Source of the DNA: Setaria digitata
Lineage: Eukaryota > Nematoda > Chromadorea > Rhabditida > Setariidae
NCBI GenBank assembly: GCA_003640385.1
Contig: RCAB01000011.1
Coordinates: 248,001-312,000, forward strand
Direction: 5' to 3'
DNA length: 64,000 bases
In this document: piece by piece, positions 27,288 through 40,350 of the stretch
Layout: the number at the start of each line of letters is the position of its first letter
Numbering within the stretch: position 1 is the stretch's first letter
Program-made: the position numbers and the translations under genes
Notes under the pieces: model-generated
What the model was told of the DNA's origin: nothing
Databases searched by the model: none
Seen by the model: the letters and a program-made list of their open reading frames with translations, nothing else

Positions 27288-29303
27288 CTGGAAAAGTCAA
27301 ATATTAATAATATGTGATTGGAAAGATTCTTTAGCAGTGAAACAAAAATAGAATAATCGCTTGTCAACGCAAATCAATCTTTTACAAGCTAAATAATTGG
27401 TTGGACAGAATTTAGCCAAGTCAATAGTATTTTCGCAATTCTGTTAGCTGATTAGCACATCCAGATTATAAATTATTATGAAATGAAACACTCTTTAAGA
27501 AAGACAGGAAATGGTACTTTTATCAAAAATTTTATATTTGTTTTTCTGCTAAGAAGAGAATTTTTATTATTGCATATACATTTCCAGAACTGCTGAAACT
27601 GATATAATTTCTACACCCTATATTTCACTTTCTCATTTCGTTAGAATTTCGGATTTCTTAGCTCTTCCTAAGTCCAGCTGGGTGTCAGTGATAATTTCAA
27701 TATTTAACTTTCATTCCTGAAAGAAGTGTGACAATTTGAAATTTTAACTGCAAGATGCAAGAGTTAAATCAATGCTCTCAATCAATTCAAAATGGATAAA
27801 ATGCATTTCTAGCAGTAAAATAATTGTTTTTCAAAACTTTTTTTACCCAATCTTGAATCGTTCAGCAAATACTGACGATGAAAATCACAAGATTATTTAA
27901 ACAAAAAAAAAGATGCAAGAAAGAATGATAAACAGGTAAATTTCGGATGGGCGGAAATGGTATTTTCATTGAGGAGTAATGATCGAGGAGAGAGATATGG
28001 AAGAGGAAAAGGTAAAGAAGTATGAGCTTACATAGCACTGAATGGCATAAATTCTACCAATTATTGCATAAAACTTTATTTTTTAGTGTAAAATATCTAC
28101 TGATAAGTTTATTTATCATGATACAAATAAATCAATTGATTTTTTTCTACTATTTGTCCACACTAATTTGAAAAATTCTGCTAGATAATTTGCTCTAGAT
28201 CACACTTATATTAATTCTAATTAACATTTTACTGATGTTTTGAACGAATCACTATCCTTCGTAAAACTTCATCATTTCTGCATTTATCAAGCGCGAAATA
28301 TTTAAAGGTGGGAAGAACTGCGATCTTATTTTTTTTTCGAAGTGATAGGTTTTGAATGACAAAAGCAGTACATCTTGCTAATTTTTTTTCTTAATTTGTT
28401 AATTTAACTTCGCAGACTCACTTTTTCCTATATTTGCTAAAAGTAATTTAGTTGTGTCCCTAGCACTCCTCAGTAATTTTTTTTTCAAAACAGCAGCGTT
28501 TTCATCGGCAATACCAAATGAATATTAATGAAGAAAGCGTTTACTATTTCTACTAGCATCGCTGTACATCTTCGTTAGTGCAGAAAAATGTTTGTTATGA
28601 ATCATCGCAGATTCATTTATGCAAAATTATGAGGGCCTAAGTTTTTGAATCTAACTTTAAAAACTAAATAAAATATTTCATATTTTCATTACAGTTCGAT
28701 CGCAAAAAAATATTTTGCAGTTTTTGGAAAAGATTCGTGTAAAAAACAATTAGGAAGAAAGAAGCTGATGAAATTAAATTTGATTCCAGCCTTATTATAT
28801 TGTCAATCTTTTAACTCCTTTGATACAGTATAAATCAATAAAAGAAGAAAATTAATAGTTAAGCGTATAGTTGTGGAGTTATAGTAAGTGGGGGTTTATT
28901 TGTCAGTCTTTTTTTGCATCAATTCTGATTAATTCTGAATTCAAAGCAGTCATTCATTAATCATTACTTTTATTGCGTTGTAAAATCAGACACAATAAAT
29001 ATGCAATTTTGGAAGAGAATTTTTACAGCATTATTATTCGATGCACAAACTGTGAAAAATTTCTGACAGCAATATGGCATTATTCTGTTTCTACAAACCT
29101 AACTGTTCAGCGACGTAAACAACATCGATAGTGGGTCATAAAAAAATTCAACTGAAATCGTACGTGAGCATTGAGAAACATTATGGTATCGAAAATACGC
29201 AAAGCGTCTGGTTCTACCTGAGAAGTACGTGTAAAACTGATAAGTAACTCCATCATAGCACGTCGGAAATGAATCAAATGAAAAGTGAAACAAAAATGTG
29301 AAC

Positions 29304-29498
29304 CTTTTGATAAACTCGGCAGTGTACCATTACGTTTGATGTTCCGTCCTGTATGCATTCCACTGTCATCAATGACGCTAGTACTCCGAACACTGTCACG
29401 CCTAAAATCATTTTCCGCCGACAGGTAGATTTCGTTGCTTGGTGATGATGGTAAAGGGTCGTTGTCAGCTGATTCTGTTGAATGGCTTTGATTCTGTT
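29304..29498 (-). CDS. Internal coding exon, phase 1 to phase 1, upstream N-terminal exon
   Basis: The acceptor AGTTTTGCAG precedes 29498 and the donor is TCAAAAG|GTTCAC at 29304. The exon has 195 nt and is phase 1 at both ends. The reading frame gives a Ser/Asn/Asp-rich disordered stretch (DPLPSSPSNEIYLSAENDF, then RRDSVRSTSVIDDSG), similar in character to the leader exons at 6340-7195 and 17583-18315. A second frame over the same DNA shows a signal-peptide-like run (MILGVTVFGVLASL), but its donor phase fits nothing nearby, so I prefer the first frame. No first exon was found upstream of it in the window. It may be the 5'-most visible coding exon of the SLC4A11-like gene. Confidence 0.45.
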
Positions 29499-32400
29499 CT
29501 GCAAAACTTATCGGTAACTGATCTGTTCGGAAACATTACAATTAAAACAGATGTGCAATCGGATGCATGTGGACTGTATTTCAACAGAACTTCATGTCAA
29601 AATAATAAATCCCGCGGCAAAAACAAAACCTTAAAAAGTGCATTTCCGGAAATGCCTTGTAGAATGAATACTCTTAATTTTTCCAAACAAAAAAAAATTT
29701 ATTTCTTCAAAAATTTTTATGTTGAGATGCGAATTCGGGTTAGACTATGGCAAAGGAGAATGTGAAAACTCATAGCGGTGACAATTTAGGATGTGAGCAA
29801 AAAATTTTTTTTTTTGATCATTTACGGAATGAGAAAAAAGGGGAAAACACTGCTAAAGTTATCGGCACTCATTGCCTCTTATTAGACACCTAGTGAAACC
29901 AGGTTCAGCTCGAAACAATTTCATGGATTAAAGTGCAACAGTTTTTTTCTGTATATTTTTTTGTTTTAACTGTCTTGACTAAAAAAAAAAAGTTTGGGAA
30001 ACTGTTATAAGAAATAAATATGGATCGATTCTAAGGTCAATGAGAAAATTTTCAATTATCGCTTATAGTAGGTAAAACATGCAGTGCGGAAACTTATACA
30101 CATCGGTTTTACTTATCGAAAACATTATTTTGATTAATTAATCTTTGAGAACACAGTTCCTAATTTCTTTAAGAGAGGCTTTGCGAAGTTGATTTTGAGG
30201 GTATGGTATAAAACTTGTTTGGTATTAAAAACTATTCTAGCGTTCCAAGCTGTTTCACTTGTCAGAAAAAAATTATGATGAAGTGAACAAATTTAATCTA
30301 AATCTAAGAATCCGCATTTAATTTCAAAGTCTTTCACTATAAATTATTTCTTCAAGTAAAAAGGTGGTTCTCAAGTGAGAGAAAATAAGTTTTATGAGGT
30401 ATGACAAGGAGAGCTTCTCGCTGCTAACACAAAAAGGGATGAAAAAAACGTAGAATATTCTGAACAGCTTAGTGCACTGAACAGATAGTAAAATTATTGA
30501 AACGCAATATTATATCGGACTTCTCGGAACTTATTGGTTTATTGGTTTTCTTAAGAAGTATTATTTTTCAATAAAATACGAATCGGAAGCGAGGGAGCGG
30601 AAAAGAACGCTATAAAAATGCTAAGTAGTCTTGTCATGGCACAGAATTGGATGCCAGCAGAAGTGTCAGGATAAAATATGCAATCAGATTTGTGTTTTCT
30701 CGCAGATTCGTTGCAAAAAAAAGATTCAAATCTGTGGAGGTAGCGAAGTAGTGGGGCAAGTAAAACTAAGCAATCCAAAACTTCTTTATGGGATTTATCG
30801 AGCACCAAAGATTGAAAACCTGAATAAGCACTTTGAGCAGACTGCTCTTGACGAGTTAGAAGCTCCGTGTTGGTTGATCGATATTCCCCAGAATTCGGAG
30901 TGCTGCTTCGAAGAGAACTTAGAAGGGGCGTCTGAAAGACAACTCATCCACAAAATAAAATTCCATATGCCAATATTTTAAAAAACAAAACGAAAAAATA
31001 AAAAATCCAAAGTTTTCAAAAAAGAGCTCATTTTAATGTCAAGTTTAATTCGCTTTACAGCCTACTCACATCTAGAATTTGTTATAAAGTGATTTTGGAA
31101 AGCACAACAAAGTATTTGTAAATTGTTCAAAATAAGAAAAATCAAAAAAAAACGACTGCAAGAAGAATTCTCCATTTCTTTGCAATGACTGAGATATGAA
31201 ATCTTTTCTTGAAAACATATTGAGCGCTTTATTTCACAGTTATTGTTGATAAGATTAAACTTTGATAGATTCAGAAAGGAACATTTGTTATTCCGGAATG
31301 AATGCAATTTCTATTTGACTGCTCTTTGCAGAGCTGAGAAATAGTTGCTTCTCAACTATAGGTTTGAAATAGTTTTTCAATTATAGCATTTTTAACGTTA
31401 ATTAAAGTTTATTACGCTGTTCATCTGTCATACAGCATGATAGGAAATTTTTCCGCCGATTAGTTTGTTTTTAACAGGGATGAGAATCATCCTTTTATTC
31501 AAATAATTCGCTTCCCTATAAAATGAGGTTGTTGTCGGACATTTTAGATGAGAGTTAGCCTTTTTCTTGCAAATATTAGAAACTTATCAACCTTCCCAGT
31601 TCCATTTCTAATTCTGAATTTTTGGAAAACAAATTTCACTGATTTTATCTTGGGCTGACTTTTTCTATGAAATTAGAAAATCCTTTGCAATGTACAAGAA
31701 CAGGTAGTTGAAATTGAAATTTCATCAAATCTACATTGTGTAGCTTCCAGTAATTTCTCAGAAAACTTGATTTTACCTGGTTCGATTGTGTATCCGTTTC
31801 ATTACTATCCATTGTTAGTGCTTATTCGCTTCTCTTAACATTATAACGTCCTTCTTTCCCAATGATGATCCTTGACGTAATCTGCAGTAATAATTTTAAC
31901 TTTTTGGTCCTTTGAAACTGAATACTTTCAGTGAATGTATTAACGAATACATGAAATACGGCCTATTTGTAACAGCGAATAAATGGCTATAAGTGAGAAA
32001 TGTTTCAGAATAGAAAGCTATTCATCTATCAAATGAATGAAATGTTCTGGAAGTAGGCAATGGGATACTAAATGAAATACTACTAAACTTTTGACAAAGT
32101 CGATTGTTTATGGAACACGCCAGGTTAACGAAAAATAATCATTAATGAAAAAAAAAAAAACTGTTTTACTGCCAAAGTCCATTGTCTTTCATTGGAGAGT
32201 ATTCCCGAATATTTGTTGCTGTTTATGACATTTCAGTGCTCAGTTGTCTTTCCTTTTTTCTGCATATTAAAAAAAAAAAAAATCACAAAAATAAAAAGAT
32301 CAAAGCAAATAAATTTCTTGAAACTAAATAAGGGAGAAATGGCAGAATTAAAGCGTGGTATTAATTCACAACTGGTTTAGAAACTGCGAACGAACGGTAG

Positions 32401-35400
32401 CTTTAAAGAGTTTTGTGAGAAGGATGAGGAGAGCTTTGAAGGTAGGGACAGTAGCAGAGGACATCCTACCTAATTGGAATCAAATTTTGAGGTTGGATAA
32501 TGATGAAAAGTGAATTATTTGTATGACAACCAGAAGAAAAAAGCCTCGAAGCATGTGAGACTTCAGAAAGAATGACAACCACTTGGAGGTTGCTACTAGT
32601 CTAATTCACTTCAATTCTCTACTGATTCCTAACGAGTCATTGCATTCTAGTATATAAGCATCGATTTTCGACGGGATTCCGCTGAAACTCTAATATCTTC
32701 ACCTGCACCCGTTAACACAAATCTCTCAGATCCATTCCAAAGCTACGATTCTGTCACGCATTGGATAACTGGTAATTCTGAAGGTGAACAAATTGGAGCA
32801 CAAAGTTTCGCTTCATCTGCTATACCCATTCATGTCATCTCTCACCTTGTCACAAACGAAGAAAATGTTTCCTTAAAATTCATCGAATTTCCAGTGCTCA
32901 ATTGACAAAATATCTTCACTGACTATGAAATTTTCATTCGAAAAGCGTACTTATTTTTGCATTAACCTAATGAATGAAAAATAGCCAGTTTCTAATTTCA
33001 GTGATTAGTCTATTAAAAATATTACCGCACAGAAGTATTAGTTAATTGATTAAAAAAACTATCAATCTTTTCGACGGTTGTTTGGCAAAATATTAATATA
33101 ACATTTAAAATAAAATAAAATAAAACATTAAAAAGAAAATAGAAAATAAAATATGACAGTTACTCTTTTCATACACTTCTCATTTTGTTGGAATAATCTA
33201 AATTCATATCAGAAACTTTCTGCAACCATTTTGTAATATATCTGCACAACATTTTTCTTTTTATTAGCGTAGCTTACAAAAGTTTAAATTGCATATTTAC
33301 TTGTTCATGCCCATCATTGATTAAGGGATAGAAAGGACTGATTTTGTTATCTATCAAAGTACAGAGGAAGGAAGTGATATATATTAATCCCGTTATTCTT
33401 TTCTTTTTAAAAAAATCTACGTATTTAACGTTACTTCTCACAAGGACCATAGTGAAATTTGCAGTAAAAAAAAAGCAATTTCGGAAATCGGATTGAAAGC
33501 GAACCACAGTATTACTAGCACATTATCTAAACCCTAAAACTGAAAGATCAGACTTCGCTAAGGTGATGCCATGTTGTAGACTGGTGTAATGAAACTGAAG
33601 TTGGGAATTTTTGAATGATTATTTTGAATGATCTTTCTTCACATCCACATTATCTTGGCAGATGATATCGTCTTCTGAGAAAGTGTCAGAAGCAACATTT
33701 CTTTACTCAAACAAAAATGGATATGTATTGGCATTCAAATGATAAATTAAAAAAAAGGGTAAAAGACTGTCAATCAGTTCAGCTCCCAGCGGGATTAGAA
33801 CAAATCAATTGAAAGTATGGCTTAGACCAGAAATGGAGTAGAGGTTCTGATGGACGAAAATAAACAAATTTGGGGTTAAAGAACGAAAAATCTGAAATGA
33901 AGTGACTGACATATGCAATTAACTCACTTTTGCCATCATTTTCGTTAGCAAATAATTGCGTATATTATTTCATATGTGTCTGACTGGCTACTTGTTCTTA
34001 ATTTTTTCAATAATTGTTTTTCTTCTGCTCTGAAGAACATCATCCCATCACCAAGCATTTTAATTACAAAAAATTCAGAATAACGTTTAAAAATAGTATT
34101 AGATAGTTAAATATACTGAAGATGAATAGTGAACATTTTTAACTTTTAGGGTAATCAGTAATGCCAGTTAAAGGAATGGCAACGACTTAAATGACACATA
34201 ACAGATAACGACAAAACTAAATGTGAAATTAAACAAGCCAAACTCATTTATAAGATGCAATATTTAAGCACTTCATACTTTATCCAGTTCAACAAACGGA
34301 TCTATTTCCTTTTATACACAAATTCAAATTTGCCAGCAGCAATTGAAAAATTTTTTAATGGCCTGTTCAATATGAAATATTGTTCCTTGCCATCTTGCAT
34401 CTAAATAATTTCGGAAGTATGGAAAGGACGCCATCCTCAATCATCTGCTATACAATATATAAACGGTCCAATGAATTTCACGTTCTTTAAATTTTAGTGA
34501 AAAGCGAAATATTTAGCTTTTCGACAACGAAAACAAAACAATAATTTGCGATTATACAAAGTTGTGTGCTGACAAACATTGGTAAATGTAGCACCACAGT
34601 ATGCCAAATTTCGCAGGACAATAAATATAGTTGGTATTTAGTACCAGTGAAAAGATTCTTTACTGAAGAATTTAATCATCCCTATCTTCTATCTATTATT
34701 GGAAGATAAAGAATGTTTGGAGTTAGATTTAGTGTCAGAAGGATTTATGTAAATGACATTGGTTCTAATTAGCGCTATTAATCTTCACTTTCATTTTCGA
34801 ACATGAAAAGTATGTAGAGATAAAACATTACATAAACGAAACATAAAAATATTATATACAGGAAAGAATATTAAGCAACTGATAACAACTTCTTAATACT
34901 AGTTCCGAAAAAAAAAAAAAAGAAAATAAACAATAAATTTCCTAGTTTCAAGATTTTAGGCTTTCAGAAGTGATAAATTGGGTAAAAATAAGCAATTTCA
35001 ATTTTCTGAATATGTTGAAAGCAAAATATCGCATGATTTAAATCACGAAGTATACAGAGCTTCTAATTACTCCTTAATCCGGATGGAACGTTCACTTCCC
35101 AGGATTCTAATTTGAATGAGTAAAGCAGCAATAATTTATCACTAGTTTTTTTTAAACCTATTTGCAATTTCCATCACATCTAATCCATTACCAAATATTT
35201 CACAAGTGAAATTCAATCGACTGATTTAGTTTAATCTGTAACCAATGACTGAAGCTGACGTTCTCTTCAGTACTTCCGGAAGAATTATTACTACAAGATG
35301 TTTTTTATGAATAACTAAGCTTTATAAAATCCAAAGATTTCTTTACTCACAAAATTCCATATTGTTTTAGAATAATAACAAGGAAATGGAAATCGTTTGA

Positions 35401-38400
35401 AACACTGTGTTTTCTGCTAACTTCTTTCACAGTTTTAATGCTGCTTTTGTTATTGCAATAAAATTTAATTAAATTGGTAATTCCTTGTTTTCTGACCTTC
35501 ATTTTGCTATTTTTCTACTATAACTTAGATGCTATCTTCATATATCAAAATTTAATTTCTTTCTTGGTGTTATAAGCGGAGTTATGAAGATCTGTTTCCA
35601 ATGAGAAAATAAGAGATATTCTACACTGCTCGATATCAAAGCAAAGGCGAACTAGGTTCATTTTGAAACTCATTTTGAACTGGACTGTTGGATAAGTAGG
35701 AGATTCCATTCTTTACAAAGGTTTTTTACAGTCAAAAAATCTAAATATTAAAACAACTAAATTAGAAAACAAATGCATAAAGGGATCCTTTCACTCCTAA
35801 AAGCTCGAAGAATAAACAAAAATTGAAAGTGCTTGTCAAAATCTGTTCACTTGAATCTCTTTTTCTTTTGAATTTTTGTGCGAACACATTTTTGAAGCAG
35901 ACTGAAGTGCATTTGCGATGTATACTTCTTGAGTGCAGATGTTATGGAAACGAAATATACGTAGTATATTATTTCACTGCGGTATTTTTACAAGCTCCTT
36001 AGATGTTTTTACAAGATTTTTCATAAATCTCTTAGATGATATTTCGAACTTCCCTGGTCGATCCTTAATGTCTCCTAACTTTGGTATCGAACTGAAGCAA
36101 ACAAAATACTGCAGTGAAATATGTTATCCTCATTCTTACATATTCACTTTACACATTTCCAGAAATTATATTATCTAAAATCTTCAAATTGAACAATTCA
36201 TTATAATGTTGTAATAGAACGGGAAGACTCAATAAAAGCAAAAAGGCACTACTAATATTATCTATGGAATTTACAGGAGGGCGACAGCGATCATATTCCA
36301 GTAGAATACAAGCTATTCTACGTGGTTAAACAATTTGGACTTGATGATGCAATGTCTATTAACGAACCACTGATATTAATGATTAGATGTACATATAAAA
36401 CCCATTTGTGAAGGCGAATATTATGTGACACGGAAAATTTCATTTAATTTTATTATTAAGCATTTTATTTTGCTGTATCCTTCATAATGTCTTTTTTTCA
36501 CCAGTACTATTTCATACAATTCTAGATTGACCTGAATTGTGGATATTTTCTGAAATTTTTTATTTGCTTTGATGACGTTCGCTCTCTCCAAGAACATTTC
36601 TTTATAAGTACCATGTAACACTGCCATTGGAAAGGATTACATATTTTAAAAATGGAACCAACAAATGCAAAGTGAACCCATTTTACAGAGAGTTAAGATT
36701 TGCGGCATAGTGGAAAAATCACACATCAACAAATACTTGTGTATCATCAGATTGGCTAATTTAAGAATCCTTTTATCGTCAATCCAATACTGTCATTAGA
36801 ATTTCTCTCGATCATCTAAGGCCTTTATATCACATTTATTATAAAGTTTCAGTTGTTCCAAATTTCAAATGCTCACTGGATAAAACAGATGAAACAAAAA
36901 AGCGCTGCTTTTTCCAGGACAAACAGTATGTGTATACACTTCCAATGCTGAAAATTAGACGACTTTTTTACGCGCTTTCTTTAGATTCTATGCAATACAT
37001 CTATTAATAAAATATATTAAGAAATCCAAAATTTGATCATACAAGAAAAGCTATATTCTTCTATTATAATCATCATTAACATATAAAACAGTTCCAGTTC
37101 TCGTTATCCTTTATTAGTACCAGCACTATATCTTGGATTGTTGTCATTTTTACAACCAATAGCACTTTATTTTTAATATTTAAAACTATGGTTGACAGAA
37201 ATAACGTAACAATTTCGAGAACAAGTCTTTACCATTTGTACCTTCTTTTGTAGCATTATTTATAACATTTGAAACTGTTTCCACTTCAAACTGGAATACG
37301 TGGATAAAAGATATGAAAGATAAAAAAAAAAAAATGAATATAGCAGCTGATGATTAAATGACTAAGTAGAGAGTTGTAAAGAATTTTATGGAAAACAATT
37401 TGGAATATGCATTTTCCATCCATTTATTCCAGCCCGATGATTCCACGAAATGGTACTATATTTCCACGTTCGCAAGTTCTGAACTGACTTAATTTAATTA
37501 ATTTATGATTCCAAAGAGACTAAATACAATAACTATCACAGCCCAATATCACCAAGATCTATCTGTTTGAGAATATAATACAAATTAATACTGCGCAGTA
37601 ACCGTGAGTTTCTGATCCATTTTCTATAAAGAACAATATTCGCCATTCATCCCTTCCACACGTGAGAAGTTCAAATAATTTTTAATCTAACTTCTCATAT
37701 TGCCAATGGCAGGAACCCACAGTTAAATAAGGCCAAAAACGCAAGAGTTGAGTAGTTAAATTGATAATTACGAAGAAATCGATCCCGCTAATTATTTTAT
37801 GCATCACTACAGCATTCCAGGTACTTTACACATCATTTTAATGGAGAGTGACAGATTAGGAATGAAGTATTTATCCAGCAATTCTCCAAAAAAAAAGCCC
37901 TCCTATGCTATACTTAACTCCCTCCTATCCTTTTATTTGGCTAAACTTCCAATTTTTTAAATCCTTACTGATATTCTTTTAAATCTAAAAGCAGTCTTAA
38001 AATTTGAGAGTGCTTTTGGATTTAAAAAACGAATACTAGAAAGGATTTAGAAGTAACCGTTGTCTAACAGGATAAAATAAGACCAAAAAGTATACACATA
38101 ACAGGCAGAATGAAGTATATTCAACACTTCATTCCTGCTGTGACATCAATATTTTATTGATCTATTTCTACTGCAAAACATTAAATTTTAACGACTGTCT
38201 ATCTGTTTTAGTTAGCACCGCGCTCAGATTTCCTTATCGTGACTGTAAGATATAAAAAGTACTTGTTATAATTAAAGAGACAAATATGCAGGACTGAGTG
38301 TATTCATTTCAAAAATTAAAAATTTAAGCGCGGAATCAAGAAAGTGGTACGAAAAAAGCCAATTTTGATGAAGTCGTAAATACCTGAATCTGGTAGGTAT

Positions 38401-40350
38401 GACTGATGTGGGAAGAGAACGCTAGAACAAATAGTTCCATGGACAGGTGGATGAAAGTGCGAGATAACTAATAGTTAAAATGGCACATTTTAGCAAGGTT
38501 TTGAAAACAGAAACCCCGAGGAGAAGTAAATAGAGAAAGGAAAAAGATGCTGATATACGCTGTCCAAGAAGATTCAACCTCGGAAGACCAGTGTAAGCGA
38601 ATGTGCGCTTCAACCACTCTGTTTCATCTTTTTCTTTATAATTAAACGAAGGAATGAAGAAATGACGGGGTTATAAACATTGCACCAAAATAAAGATAAA
38701 CAGAAATGAAATGCTAGACAGAGAACAAAGAGCAATTCTCAGTGTTTAACGACAAGGCCTAATTATCGATCATCCGAAATCCTTTTAGCCATGGTGGAAC
38801 TTAAGGTATTAGCGATCGAATTGACTAGTAAGCAGGGATTTCGAGTTGTTTAACTCGAATTCCGGCTAATGTTTATTAGTAACCACAGTTGAGAAGTCCA
38901 ACTCCTCAACACTTTAGGTCTTGTCGGCTAAAATCTTATCCAGTTTACTCTTTTACTATATGTGTGTACTGAATAGGTTCACGAGTTTTTTTATATTTGA
39001 ATATTAGTATTAACAAAACCCTTCACATCCCAAGACAACAGTTAAGCATTTTTTCACAGTCACTAGGTAACAACCTAGGATGGTTTGATAACTTTAAAAC
39101 AGTTACAACGATGAGGAATGAACCCAGTACAAATCTATCTTAGAAATGGTGATCGGCCTGGTTAAAAAGAATGCAGTAACAAATATGAAAGAAATCTGCC
39201 CGTACCTTATATTCTTGAATCTCGGCGCTCGCTGTCAGTCCATGATGCCAACTAGCAAAATTTGTACTGGGAGGAAGTGACGACAACCAGTACGAGCAAC
39301 ACACGACAAGTGTTATTTTATCCCTGCAAAGTCTAGACATAAAAACATCAAGTTCATCATTATAACTGAAGCTGAGATTTATCGGCTGCTTTGTTGATCA
39401 TTCTTTTGAAAATCTCGAGACACGAAAGATGTTGAAAATACCGATCAGAGTAGAAACGTTAGCGATTAAAAAAAAAAAAACAAGACAGCAACGAGGTGTG
39501 CTGTAAAATAACTTTAGAATGCATAAAAATAATGCCTTCTGTTCTTTGGATATAAAATTTACTATGAATATATATCGTTTTTTCACCACACGCTATTAGA
39601 GGTTATTTTACAGTGCAGGAAACAAGAGAAGAGTGCATAGATAAGTACAATTAAGAAAATCCTGATAAAAGTGACGACTGCCTTGCCGGATTTCCTTCTC
39701 GCATAATTTTTCTAAACTGGCCGGATGCTGCACTTTTGAAAGTTTCCAAAGCAAAGAAAAAAAGAGGCAGCAATCAATAGTTTGGAAGCTGGAACCACTT
39801 GCTGTGAAGCAAATTTTCTGATAATAATATGCTTCAACTTCATCGTACTATCCTTTCACCCACATCAGCAATTTAAAGTTTATTCAAAATGAGTGAAGCT
39901 TTGGCTTTCGAACTGATATTTTTCACTTCTTCTAATTGAAATAAAGTGGAAGTGTGAACCCTTCTCTTAAAAAAGCTAGTTTCATTGGAAAAAAAAGGAC
40001 TTTCAAAAATAACACGCAATTTTTAAAAAAAAACAAACACTTTAGTGGTGGAGAAATGAATAATAAAAATAAATTTCATCGAGTAAAACAGAAAGATGGA
40101 AAATTACAGAGTTGTTTAGAAACAAACCCTTCATAAAAATGAATGCAGAAATCTCCCCATCTTCAGATTCAGAATTTTAAAGACGTAATCATAATTTTTC
40201 TACACATTAAAGATCTAATGACCTCAAGCAGGCAAAAACCAATCTAAATTGATTATTCGGAAATGGAAAGAGCTTTTCTAATACTGCTTGATAAGAAAAA
40301 TAAATACTTAATGGTTTTCAAGCCAACCATCAATGAGTAACTTCTACAGT
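29499..40350. other. Gene-poor AT-rich DNA
   Basis: About 11 kb with no supported gene. It holds the orphan open frame at 32651-32905, a 116-codon plus-strand frame at 30631-30981 with no recognised family, and a short minus-strand frame at 39340-39206 ending at a donor-like AAG|GTACGG. Several A runs occur (32149, 32270, 34910). Confidence 0.4.
32651..32905 (+). CDS. Orphan exon-like open frame, Ser/Thr/Asn-rich, no start codon
   Basis: After a possible acceptor (GCATTCTAG) the plus strand stays open for 84 codons to a TGA. The frame has no ATG. The peptide is polar (DFRRDSAETLISSPAPV, SDPFQSYDSVTHWITGNS) and reads more like protein than the surrounding AT-rich DNA. A donor-like GTAATT lies inside it at about 32772. 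It could be a terminal exon of an unrecognised plus-strand gene, a decayed exon, or chance. No partner exon was found nearby and no function can be given. Confidence 0.22.
   Translation, partial: YISIDFRRDSAETLISSPAPVNTNLSDPFQSYDSVTHWITGNSEGEQIGAQSFASSAIPIHVISHLVTNEENVSLKFIEFPVLN

Noticed and set aside
30631..30981. A 116-codon plus-strand open frame
   Set aside because: Its second half looks somewhat protein-like, but there is no family match, no partner exon and no conservation evidence.
39140..39340. A minus-strand start with signal-like sequence ending at AAG|GTACGG
   Set aside because: The donor is phase 0 and fits no downstream exon; the transporter exons need phase 1. It could still be a non-coding first exon.
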